Part shown: positions 43,626 to 51,789 of the stretch, one piece after another
How positions within the stretch are numbered: the stretch's first letter is position 1
Layout of the letters: the number at the start of each line of letters is the position of its first letter
Assembly: GCA_023230855.1 (NCBI GenBank)
Contig: JALNWQ010000004.1
Span: 124,001-188,000, forward strand
DNA: 64,000 nt
From: Solirubrobacteraceae bacterium
GTDB taxonomy: Bacteria; Actinomycetota; Thermoleophilia; Solirubrobacterales; Solirubrobacteraceae
Reading direction: 5' to 3'
Made by a program: the position numbers and the translations under genes
Notes under the pieces: generated by a model
The model's input: the letters and a program-made list of their open reading frames with translations, nothing else
Database searches by the model: none
Told to the model about the DNA's origin: nothing

Positions 43626-43772
43626 ATGAAGTTCTCGAACATCACCCCCGCGGTGCGGGTCAAGGCCTCGAAGAGCTCGGACAGCAGCGACTCGGACCGC
43701 AAGCGCCGCCGGCGCCGGCGCAAGCGCCGCTCGCGCCGCCGCCGCCGCGCCCGCCGCTCGAGCAACACCTGA
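43626..43772 (+). CDS. Hyperbasic 48-residue peptide
   Basis: The 48-codon gene begins at an ATG preceded by AGAAGGAGCAGC, a near-perfect ribosome binding site, and ends 13 bp before a strong hairpin terminator. It is therefore very probably expressed. The peptide starts MKFSNITPAVRVKAS, continues with a Ser/Asp cluster (SKSSDSSDSD) and then has 18 Arg/Lys within residues 25-44. It has no signal peptide or Cys. Possible roles are nucleic-acid or polyanion binding, an exported basic peptide, or a partner of the acidic-tail membrane protein encoded divergently. The Ser cluster could be phosphorylated by the kinase encoded 2 kb downstream. Function unknown. Confidence 0.7.
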   Translation: MKFSNITPAVRVKASKSSDSSDSDRKRRRRRRKRRSRRRRRARRSSNT

Positions 43773-43785
43773 TCCACCGGGATCG

Positions 43786-43817
43786 GGCGGCCCCGCCACC
43801 GTCGTGGCGGGGCCGCC
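43786..43817 (+). terminator. 14-bp hairpin terminator after the Arg-rich peptide
   Basis: GGCGGCCCCGCCAC (43786-43799) and its exact complement at 43804-43817 form a 14-bp stem with a CGTC tetraloop. It isolates the peptide gene from the ABC exporter gene, or attenuates read-through into it. Confidence 0.75.
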
Positions 43818-43903
43818 GCCCGCTCCCGTCCACGCCCCCGGCCGTCCCTCGACCGCCGGGGCGTCGTCGATCCCCACCCCTTCGATCGCCCCCGGACCCT
43901 CCC

Positions 43904-45805
43904 GTGCGCCGCTTCCTCCACCGCTTCCTCCGCCCGGCCGAGCACGCGTCGCTCGTCGAGCAGGCCCCACCGGTCGCCGCGCTGCAGATCGTGCGGCGGT
44001 TCTGGCCGTTCGCCCGGCCGTACCGGGCCGCGATCGCCTTCGGCCTCGTGCTGCTCGTCCTCGTCCCCGCGGTCGAGGTCGTCGAGATCTGGCTCTTCAA
44101 GCTCGTCGTCGACGACGTCCTCGTCCCGCAGGATCTCGGCGCGCTCGTCCCGATCGCGGCCGCCTACCTCGGCCTGGCGCTGCTCACCGCCGTCCTGTCG
44201 TTCTCCGACGACTACGTCGCCACGTGGGTCGGCGAGCGGTTCCTCATCGACGTCCGCGCCCGGATCCACGCGCACCTGCAGACGCTGAGTCCGTCCCAGC
44301 TCGCCCGCCGTCCGAGCGGTGACCTGCTGTCGCGGATCACGTCGGACGTGCAGGCGATCGAGCGGCTCATCCTGTCGGCGCTCGGCGAGGGGGTGTCGGC
44401 GATCGCCCGGATCCTGTTCTTCGGCGTCGCGCTCGTCGTGCTGTCGTGGAAGCTCGCGCTGGTGGCGCTCGTCGTCGCCCCGCTCTTCTACCTCGTGTCG
44501 ACGCGGTTCGCCCGCCTCATCCGGCACGCCGCGCGCGAGAAGCGCCGTCGCAGCGGGTCGCTGGCGACCGTCGCCGAGGAGTCGTTGGCCACGACCGCGG
44601 TCGTGCAGTCGCTCAACCGCGAGGACGAGGAGACCCGCCGGTTCGTCGGCGAGGCCCGCGCGATCATGGACGCCGAGCTCGCCGCGTCCCGGATCCAGGG
44701 CACCTTCGGGCCGCTCGTCGGCCTCATCGAGCTGCTCGGCGCGATGGCCGTCATCGCCGCCGGCGTGTGGGCGCTGACCACCGGCGACCTCACCCTCGGC
44801 GGGCTGCTCGTCTTCCTCACCTACCTGTCGCAGCTCTACCGTCCGCTGCGCTCGCTCGGGCAGCTGTCCAACGACGTCTTCGCCGCGGCGGCCGGCGCCG
44901 AGCGGGTGCTCGAGCTGCTCGACGAGCGGCCCGAGATCGTCGACCGGCCCGGTGCCCGTCCGCTGCCGCTCCCGGTCCGCGGCCGGATCGACCTGGACGA
45001 CGTGCGGCTGCGCCATCCCGGCGCGGACCGCGACGCGCTCGCCGGCGTGTCGCTCACCGTCCACCCGGGCGAGACGGTGGCGATCACCGGTCCGAGCGGG
45101 GCGGGCAAGTCGAGCCTGGCGTCGCTGCTCGTGCGGTTCGCCGACCCGACGTCGGGCACGGTGCGGATCGACGGGCACGACGTGCGCGACGTCACCCGGG
45201 CCGGCGTCCGCGACGCGGTCGGTCTGCTGTTGCAGGACACGGTGCTGCCCGATGTCACCGCGTCGGACGCGATCGGCCAGGGCCGACCGGACGCGACCCC
45301 CGACGAGATCGCGGCGGCCGCCCGGGCGGCCGGCGTCCACGACGTGCTCGCCGCGCTCCCCGACGGCTACGCCACCCGGCTGGGTCGCGGCGGGAGTCGC
45401 CTGTCGGGCGGAGAGCGACGCCGGGTCGTCATCGCCCGCGCCCTCCTGCGCGACAGCCCGGTGCTCGTCCTCGACGAGCCGACGACCGGCCTGGACGCCG
45501 CCACCCGCGACGCGCTGCTGCCGCCGCTGCGCCGGCTGACCGAGGGCCGCACCACGATCGTCGTCACCCACGACCCCGAGGTCATGGCGTGGGCCGACCG
45601 GGTGATCGTGCTGCGCGACGGACGGCTGGTCGAGGACCGCCGCACGGCGGAGCGCGTCGCCGGCGAGCCCGGGGCCGGTGCGGACGCGCCGGCCGAGGAC
45701 GCACCCCGCCGGCCCGTGCCCCGGAGGGTCCGTTCCGGCGAGCACGCCCCCGATCGGGCCGCGCCCGTCCTCGGCGCCCCGGTCGCGACCGGGGGCCGGT
45801 CCTGA
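43904..45805 (+). CDS. ABC exporter, fused membrane and ATPase domains (MsbA/Sav1866 type)
   Basis: The protein has 633 residues from a GTG. The membrane domain (about 30-320) has six segments, for example AIAFGLVLLVLVPAVEVVEI and SAIARILFFGVALVVLSW. The ATPase domain (about 350-570) has Walker A GPSGAGKSS, Q-loop LLLQDTVLP, signature LSGGERRR, Walker B VLVLDEPTTGLD and the His switch in VVTHDPE. No peptidase domain precedes the membrane part, so it would not cleave a leader peptide. A 60-residue Pro/Arg/Ala tail follows. Its last base is shared with the start of the kinase gene, which indicates coupled expression. The exported substrate is unknown; the basic peptide encoded upstream is one idea. 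Confidence 0.9.
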   Translation: MRRFLHRFLRPAEHASLVEQAPPVAALQIVRRFWPFARPYRAAIAFGLVLLVLVPAVEVVEIWLFKLVVDDVLVPQDLGALVPIAAAYLGLALLTAVLSFSDDYVATWVGERFLIDVRARIHAHLQTLSPSQLARRPSGDLLSRITSDVQAIERLILSALGEGVSAIARILFFGVALVVLSWKLALVALVVAPLFYLVSTRFARLIRHAAREKRRRSGSLATVAEESLATTAVVQSLNREDEETRRFVGEARAIMDAELAASRIQGTFGPLVGLIELLGAMAVIAAGVWALTTGDLTLGGLLVFLTYLSQLYRPLRSLGQLSNDVFAAAAGAERVLELLDERPEIVDRPGARPLPLPVRGRIDLDDVRLRHPGADRDALAGVSLTVHPGETVAITGPSGAGKSSLASLLVRFADPTSGTVRIDGHDVRDVTRAGVRDAVGLLLQDTVLPDVTASDAIGQGRPDATPDEIAAAARAAGVHDVLAALPDGYATRLGRGGSRLSGGERRRVVIARALLRDSPVLVLDEPTTGLDAATRDALLPPLRRLTEGRTTIVVTHDPEVMAWADRVIVLRDGRLVEDRRTAERVAGEPGAGADAPAEDAPRRPVPRRVRSGEHAPDRAAPVLGAPVATGGRS

Positions 45806-46617
45806 TGCGGCCCTTCGCCCCCGGGCGCGAGATCGTCCCCGGTGTCGAGGTCGTGGACCACATCGCCCGGTCGCGGCGTCAGGACGTGTACGACGCGTGG
45901 TGCCACCGCCGTGCCGCCCGGGTGGCGGTGAAGGTCCTGCGCCCGGACCGCCGGGGCGAGCCGCGGGCGGTGGCCGCCCTGCTGCGCGAGGGCCGACTGC
46001 TGCGCCGCACGACGCACCCCCACGTGGTGCGCGCCTACGAGGTGCACCGCGATCCGCTGGCCGCGGTCGTGCTCGAGACGCTCGGCGGGCGCACCCTCGA
46101 CCACATGGTCGAGCACGACGAGCCGCTGGAGGCCGAGGACCTGCGGGTGGTGACCGGCCAGCTGGCGTCGGCGGTGCACCACCTGCACGGCCTGGGGTAC
46201 CTGCACCTGGACCTCAAGCCCGGCAACGTCACCGCCGACCGCGGACGGGTGACCGTGCTCGACCTGTCGCACGCCCGTCGCCCGGGCCGCGTGCGCGCCG
46301 GCCACGGCACCTGGTGCTACGCCGCGCCGGAGCAGATCCGCGGCGGCGCGGTCGACGCGGCCGCCGACGTCTGGGGGATCGCGATCGTCCTCCACGCCCT
46401 GGCCACCGGCGAGCGGACGCTGATCGACCGCGCGGAGGACCTGGACGTCGACGACCCGCAGCTCCACGGCCCGTTGCCGTCGCTGGCCGACGCCCGCCCC
46501 GACCTGCCCGACGACCTCGTCGGACTCATCGACGGTGGGTTGGCGGTCGATCCCGTCGACCGACCGCCGTTGGGCCACTGGCTCGGCGGTCCGCCGCCGC
46601 CCGTGGGGATGACCTGA
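45805..46617 (+). CDS. Soluble Ser/Thr protein kinase
   Basis: The protein has 270 residues and starts at an ATG overlapping the exporter stop (TGATG). Catalytic parts are present: Lys43 in RVAVKVL, Glu62, Asp136 and Asn141 in HLDLKPGNV, and Asp153. Two changes stand out. The Gly-rich loop is degenerate (IARSRRQDVYDAW), and the Mg-binding DFG reads DLS. The activation segment GHGTWCYAAPEQ is conserved. There is no membrane segment or PASTA domain, so it is cytoplasmic and not a classic PknB. Coupling to the exporter suggests it controls export or phosphorylates the cargo. The activity itself is likely, since all key acids remain. Confidence 0.85.
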   Translation: MRPFAPGREIVPGVEVVDHIARSRRQDVYDAWCHRRAARVAVKVLRPDRRGEPRAVAALLREGRLLRRTTHPHVVRAYEVHRDPLAAVVLETLGGRTLDHMVEHDEPLEAEDLRVVTGQLASAVHHLHGLGYLHLDLKPGNVTADRGRVTVLDLSHARRPGRVRAGHGTWCYAAPEQIRGGAVDAAADVWGIAIVLHALATGERTLIDRAEDLDVDDPQLHGPLPSLADARPDLPDDLVGLIDGGLAVDPVDRPPLGHWLGGPPPPVGMT

Positions 46618-46682
46618 CTCCGGCGGGACGTCGGTCCGGGATCATCCGCGCCGCGGCCCACCGGACGCCGGGCCGGACGACG

Positions 46683-49600
46683 TCAGCGCACCCGACGTCC
46701 GGCGCTCGTGGCCCGACCGCCCGGCGACAGGCGCTGCACGCGCACCTCGTCGATCGTCCGCGCCAGTCGGGCGGTGCGTACCCGCACCGTCGTCGAGCGT
46801 GCCCGAACCACCTTGCCGACGGCGCGCCACCGCCCACATGCCGCACGCGTCTGGATGCGCACCCGGACCGGCCGCCCGCGCTTGGCCCGGGGCACACGCA
46901 CACGCAGCACCAAGCGCTTGCCACGCCGAGCCACCGAGCGCACCACCGGCACGTGACGCCCGTGACGCCGCGCGACAGCGCACCGCTCGCGGGGCCGATC
47001 GGCCTTCGACGTCGCAGGCGGGTCGGCATCGCGCGCCGCACCTCCGTCCCCGGCACCGCCCTGCGCCGCCCCTGCCGCGACCAACCCGGCCCACCACTCG
47101 AGCAGGTCACGCTCCGCACCTCCCGGGCCCGCGACGCCCGGCGCCGGGGCGGGGTCGGTGACCTCGGGGGCCGGATCCGGGTCGCCGCCGTCAGGGCCAC
47201 CCGGACCCTCATCGGGCTCGCCGGGCTTGATCAGGCGGCTCGCCCGGGTCTCGTTGCCGACCTCGTCGCGCACGACGATGCCCACCCACACGCCGTACCC
47301 CTCGGGCATGTCGATCGTGTCCCCGCACGCGACGGCGGGGGCATCGCGCGTGTTGATCTGGACGCGGCACTCGGCCTGCACCAGCGGCGACTCGTCCGGG
47401 CCGGTCGGCTCGACGTGCATCGTCGGGAGCGTCACCCGGTCGCCGATCCGCACGGGGCCGGTGTCGCCGCCCGCCAGGCGGGCGACCGGAGCCTCGCGGT
47501 CGATGCCGAACCGGTGTCGCGCCACCGGGCCCGTCCGGTCCATGTCGTCGCGGGCCCGCACCTGAAGCTCGTGGTGACCGTCGCGGTCGGCCATGCCCCG
47601 CACTCCGGGGCTGAACCCGGTGGACCCGCAGCCCAGGTACCACTCGGCGTCGTCCCCGAACCGGCAGTCGAGCTTGACGTGAAAGCCGGCGATCGCCTTG
47701 AACCCCCCACGGACGCTGAGCGACCGACCCCAGTACGGGCCGCCCTGGGCTCCCGGCGTGGCCGTGAACTCCGGCACCAGATCGCGGCGGGCGAGGAACG
47801 CCAGGTCCGTGGTGCGGCGCACCTCGTTACCGGCGGCGTCGGCGGTCACGACCTCCACGTCATAGAACCCGGGGCCCGGCACCGCGACCCGCCACGGCGA
47901 GGCGCAGTCCTCGTCCGTCACCGGGGTGTCGAGATCGCCGCCGCTGATCGCGCACCGCGAGCGCACCGGCCCCTGCCCGTCCGTCGCCGTGAAGGTGACG
48001 TCGTGCTCGTAGCCGTCGATCCGTCGCGGTGGGACGTCGAGCTCCAGCTCGGGACGCTCGCGGTCCTCGGTCCACGTGGCGGACACCGCCGGTCCGGTGT
48101 TGCCCGCGGGATCGGTCGCGCGGACCTCGACACGGTGCGTCCCGGTCTCACGCTCGGTCGCACGGAACGGCCCGCACGAGGACCAGTCCCCGCCGTCGAG
48201 GCGGCAGTCGAACCGGGCGCTCGGCTCGTCGGCCGTCATGCGGACGATCGCGTCGCCGTCGTCGCGGTTGAGCACGCGGTCGGGCTGCTCGGTGATGGTG
48301 GCCGTCGGCGCGGTGCGGTCGACGGCGATGACCCACGATGCGGGCGGGCGGTCCTCGCCCCGCACCTGGATGACGTGCTCGCCCTCGTCGAGGTCCGGGG
48401 TGGTCCACTGGCCGCTGCACGGGACCCACGGTCCGTCGTCGACGCGGCACGTCGTCGCCCGGCCCTCGGGAGCGGCCACCGGCAACTCGGCGGTGCGGGA
48501 GCTCGTCGGCATGGGCGTCCGTCGTGGGCCGTCGGCGACGGTCTCCCCGGGTTGGATGCGCTGACCGATCCACGCACCGGCCGGTCCGGCCTCCAAGGCG
48601 GTGACCCCGGCGTGACGGACGGCCGTCACCCCGTCCCCGTCGAGCACCGGCGGCGTCCCGGTCCCCGGGGAGAACGTCGCGAGCTCGTCACCGTCGTCGA
48701 GGTCCCGGATCAGGATCGTCGACGCGTGCCACGGGCCGGTGACCCACCCGCTGGTGTCGTGCCGGGTCTCGAGCACGCCACCGTCGACGATCCGGACGGT
48801 CATGCTGACGGGGTTCGACTCGACCGGTCGTTGCCACCGCACCGTCGCGTCGGCATCGATCAGGCTGTAGGCGTCGGCGCCGCGCGCGAGCCACAACCCG
48901 TCCCGCGCGTCCTGGACCGTCCCGACCGCGACGTCGGTCGTGGCGACGGTGGCCCCGTCCTCGGCCCTTCGGAGTGCGAGCCGGGGTCCGTGGTCGTCGG
49001 CCACGACGCCATCCCGGGCGACGGTGGGGCGGGGCCCGTTCGCGCATCCCGTCGGCGTCGGCCGCGACCAGACGACGTCACCGGTCATGACGTCGAGGAC
49101 GTCGAAGCCGCAGGATCGTCCGACGACGAGCCGGTCGCCGGTGGACTGCAGCGTCCGGCCGCTCACACGGCGCCAGCGCTCGGCGCCGTCGTCGCGGTCC
49201 AACCGCATGACCATCGCCGACCAGTGGTCCAGGGGCGCCGCGTAGTACACGGCGTCGGCGGTGACGTGCGCCGCGGCGGCCCGGCCGGTCCCGAGCGCGG
49301 GGATGTCGCCGTCGACGCGCCAGAGCAGCCGCCCGTCGTGGGCGTCGATGGCGACGACGTCCTCGTAGCCGGCGATGGCGACGATCCCCGGCCCGGTCGC
49401 CAGCGCGTACGGGCCCTGGTTCAGCAGGCGCGGGACCCGCGGAACGGCGGTCCGCCAGGCGATCCGACCGGTCTCCCCGTGGACGGCCGTCACCACGACC
49501 CCCGTCCAGTCGCTCGAAACGCCGACGACGAGGTTCGGGTCGGCCATCGACCGGACCTGCCCGCCGACCGCGGTCGTCTGCCACGTGGGACGGATACCCG

Positions 49601-49715
49601 TCGACCAGTCGGCGGCGCGCCCGGGGACCGCGGCGAGGAGGGCGAGCACCACCCCGAGCACCGGGGCCAGGAGCAGCGGGGCGGAGAACGGCGGTCGTGG
49701 CCGGCGGCGAGCCAT
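46683..49715 (-). CDS. Large secreted protein with PQQ-like propeller and Ig-like domains
   Basis: The protein has 1010 residues. The signal peptide (1-35) contains APLLLAPVLGVVLALLAAVPG. Residues about 40-400 are a PQQ-type beta-propeller with repeated blade ends such as ETGRIAWRTAV, HDGRLLWRVDG, DGAERWRRVSG and TGDVVWSRPTP. Residues about 430-830 hold several Ig-like/OmpL47-like modules with the phrase TERETGTHRVEVRATDPAGN and paired Cys such as FDCRLDGGDWSSCGPF. A Pro/Gly/Asp linker and an Arg-rich beta module end it. Likely a surface or extracellular binding protein; no enzyme site is visible. Two upstream ATGs (49733, 49739) are alternatives. It is convergent with the kinase gene. Confidence 0.85.
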   Translation of the reverse strand: MARRRPRPPFSAPLLLAPVLGVVLALLAAVPGRAADWSTGIRPTWQTTAVGGQVRSMADPNLVVGVSSDWTGVVVTAVHGETGRIAWRTAVPRVPRLLNQGPYALATGPGIVAIAGYEDVVAIDAHDGRLLWRVDGDIPALGTGRAAAAHVTADAVYYAAPLDHWSAMVMRLDRDDGAERWRRVSGRTLQSTGDRLVVGRSCGFDVLDVMTGDVVWSRPTPTGCANGPRPTVARDGVVADDHGPRLALRRAEDGATVATTDVAVGTVQDARDGLWLARGADAYSLIDADATVRWQRPVESNPVSMTVRIVDGGVLETRHDTSGWVTGPWHASTILIRDLDDGDELATFSPGTGTPPVLDGDGVTAVRHAGVTALEAGPAGAWIGQRIQPGETVADGPRRTPMPTSSRTAELPVAAPEGRATTCRVDDGPWVPCSGQWTTPDLDEGEHVIQVRGEDRPPASWVIAVDRTAPTATITEQPDRVLNRDDGDAIVRMTADEPSARFDCRLDGGDWSSCGPFRATERETGTHRVEVRATDPAGNTGPAVSATWTEDRERPELELDVPPRRIDGYEHDVTFTATDGQGPVRSRCAISGGDLDTPVTDEDCASPWRVAVPGPGFYDVEVVTADAAGNEVRRTTDLAFLARRDLVPEFTATPGAQGGPYWGRSLSVRGGFKAIAGFHVKLDCRFGDDAEWYLGCGSTGFSPGVRGMADRDGHHELQVRARDDMDRTGPVARHRFGIDREAPVARLAGGDTGPVRIGDRVTLPTMHVEPTGPDESPLVQAECRVQINTRDAPAVACGDTIDMPEGYGVWVGIVVRDEVGNETRASRLIKPGEPDEGPGGPDGGDPDPAPEVTDPAPAPGVAGPGGAERDLLEWWAGLVAAGAAQGGAGDGGAARDADPPATSKADRPRERCAVARRHGRHVPVVRSVARRGKRLVLRVRVPRAKRGRPVRVRIQTRAACGRWRAVGKVVRARSTTVRVRTARLARTIDEVRVQRLSPGGRATSAGRRVR

Positions 49716-49900
49716 CACGGATGATGTCGGCATCACCATCGCCGACCTTGAGCGGCGGGCCGCGATGCGCGGCGGGACCCCGCCGGTCCCGAACGACGAA
49801 CGGCACCCGCCAGGGCGCCGTTCGGTCCACCGGGTCGCGTCGTCCGCGACGGCGCGACCGTGTCGAGGATGGCGCTCCGTGACGGCGCGCCGCGCGCGTG

Positions 49901-51682
49901 CTACTCCGCCGCGTCGGCCTTGATCGTGGCGATGAGGTCGCCGGTGTTGATGGGCTCGCCCTCGGTCGCGGCGAGCTTGACGATCTTGCCGGCCTTGTGG
50001 GCGGTGATCTCGTTCTCCATCTTCATCGCCTCGATGATGCAGATCAGATCGCCCTCGGCGACCTCCTGCCCCTCCTTGGCGACGACCTTCCACATGTTGC
50101 CCTGGATCGGCGACGGCAGATCGTCCGCGCCACCGCCCGCCGACTTCTTGCGCTCGGTGCGCTGCTTCTTCGCGGGCGCGGCCGCGGCGCCGCCGGCGGC
50201 GACCGGACCGACCGCCTCGCCGTGGACCTTGACGTCGAACTTGCGGCCCGACACCTCGACGACGTAGTCGCGCGTGACGATCTCGGCGTCGTCGGACTCC
50301 ACCGGCACGACCGGCTCGGCGGGCGCGGTCGACTTCAACCACGCCTTGTCCTCGAGCAGCTCGGTGCAGGTCGAGGCCTTCGCCCAGTTGTCCGTCGCGA
50401 AGATCGCACGGTGGAACGGGATGAGGGTCGTCAGGCCCTCGATGTGGTACTCGTCGAGCGCGCGGCGCATGCGCTGCGTGGCCTGCTCGCGGTCGGCGTC
50501 CCACACGATGAGCTTGGCGACCATCGGGTCGTACATCGGCGAGACGATGCCACCGGCGCCGACGCCGGAGTCGACGCGCACGCCCGGCCCGGTCGGCTCG
50601 AGGTAGCCACCGATCGCGCCCGGGGTGGGGGCGAAGTTCATCGGGGCGGACTCCGCGTTGATGCGGGCCTCGATCGCATGACCGCGCAGGACGACGTCCT
50701 CCTGCTTGTAGTCCAGCGGCTCGCCGGCCGCGGCCTTGATCCCCTGCTTGACGATGTCGATGCCGGTGACCATCTCGGTCACGCAGTGCTCGACCTGCAC
50801 GCGGGTGTTCATCTCGAGGAAGAAGTACTCCCCGTCCTGCAGCATGCCCTCGATCGTGCCCGCTCCGACGTAGTTCACGGCCTTGGCCGCGTCGATGCCG
50901 ATCTTGCCGATCTTCGCGCGCAGCTCCTCGTCGACGACCCACGGCGGCGCCGGGGCCTCCTCGATGAGCTTCTGGTGGCGGCGCTGGATCGAGCAGTCGC
51001 GCTCGCCCAGGTGGATGCAGTTGCCGTGCTTGTCGGCGATGATCTGCACCTCGACGTGGCGCGGGTTCGGCAGGTACCGCTCCAGGTACACCGTGCCGTC
51101 GGAGAAGAACTTCTCGCCCTCGCGCGACGCGCCCTCGAACGCGGCCTTGAGCTTGTCCTCGGTCAGCGCGACGCGGAAGCCCTTGCCGCCACCGCCGGAC
51201 GCGGCCTTCACCGCGACGGGGAAGCCGATCTCGTCGTTGGCGATCCGCAGCGCGTCCTCGTACGTGTCGACGGCCTCCGTCGTGCCCGGCACGATCGGCA
51301 CCCCGGCCTTCTTCATGAGGTCGCGGGCCTTCGTCTTGGAGCCCATCGAGTCGATCGCCGACGCGGGCGGCCCGATGAAGGTGATGCCCTCGGCCTCGAG
51401 GCGCTCGACGAACGGCGCGTTCTCGGCGAGGAACCCGTAGCCCGGGTGGACCGCCTCGGCGCCCGACTCCTTGACGACCTCGATGATCCGGTCGACGTTG
51501 AGGTAGCTCTTCGCCGCCTCGGCCGGACCGAGGAGGTACGCCTCGTCCGCCCGCTGGACGTGGAGCGCGTCCCGATCGAGCTCCGAGTACACCGCCACCG
51601 TCTTGATGCCGAGCTCCTCACAAGCACGCATCACACGGATCGCGATCTCTCCGCGGTTGGCGATGAGGATCTTCCCGAACAT
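49901..51682 (-). CDS. accA: Acyl-CoA carboxylase alpha subunit (biotin carboxylase + BCCP)
   Basis: The protein has 593 residues. The biotin carboxylase part (1-450) begins FGKILIANRGEIAIRVMRAC and has the ATP-grasp GGGGKGFRV, the catalytic RDCSIQRRHQKLIEE and EMNTRVQVEHCVTE. An Ala/Lys-rich linker (about 485-520) leads to the biotinyl domain with EAMKMEN, biotin on Lys554. This is the AccA type of actinobacteria, which works with an AccB/AccD-type carboxyltransferase (encoded at 61704-63278) and a small epsilon subunit. It makes malonyl- or methylmalonyl-CoA. The gene lies 107 bp behind cysN but has an own AT-richer upstream region and probably its own promoter. Confidence 0.95.
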   Translation of the reverse strand: MFGKILIANRGEIAIRVMRACEELGIKTVAVYSELDRDALHVQRADEAYLLGPAEAAKSYLNVDRIIEVVKESGAEAVHPGYGFLAENAPFVERLEAEGITFIGPPASAIDSMGSKTKARDLMKKAGVPIVPGTTEAVDTYEDALRIANDEIGFPVAVKAASGGGGKGFRVALTEDKLKAAFEGASREGEKFFSDGTVYLERYLPNPRHVEVQIIADKHGNCIHLGERDCSIQRRHQKLIEEAPAPPWVVDEELRAKIGKIGIDAAKAVNYVGAGTIEGMLQDGEYFFLEMNTRVQVEHCVTEMVTGIDIVKQGIKAAAGEPLDYKQEDVVLRGHAIEARINAESAPMNFAPTPGAIGGYLEPTGPGVRVDSGVGAGGIVSPMYDPMVAKLIVWDADREQATQRMRRALDEYHIEGLTTLIPFHRAIFATDNWAKASTCTELLEDKAWLKSTAPAEPVVPVESDDAEIVTRDYVVEVSGRKFDVKVHGEAVGPVAAGGAAAAPAKKQRTERKKSAGGGADDLPSPIQGNMWKVVAKEGQEVAEGDLICIIEAMKMENEITAHKAGKIVKLAATEGEPINTGDLIATIKADAAE

Positions 51683-51789
51683 AGGCGCGGCAAGGCTATT
51701 CGATCGGCGGCCGATTCCGCGCTTCGGGCGGGCCGCACCCACCGGACGGCGGGGGCGACCGGTCCCGGGTCGGGACCGGCGCCGGACCG

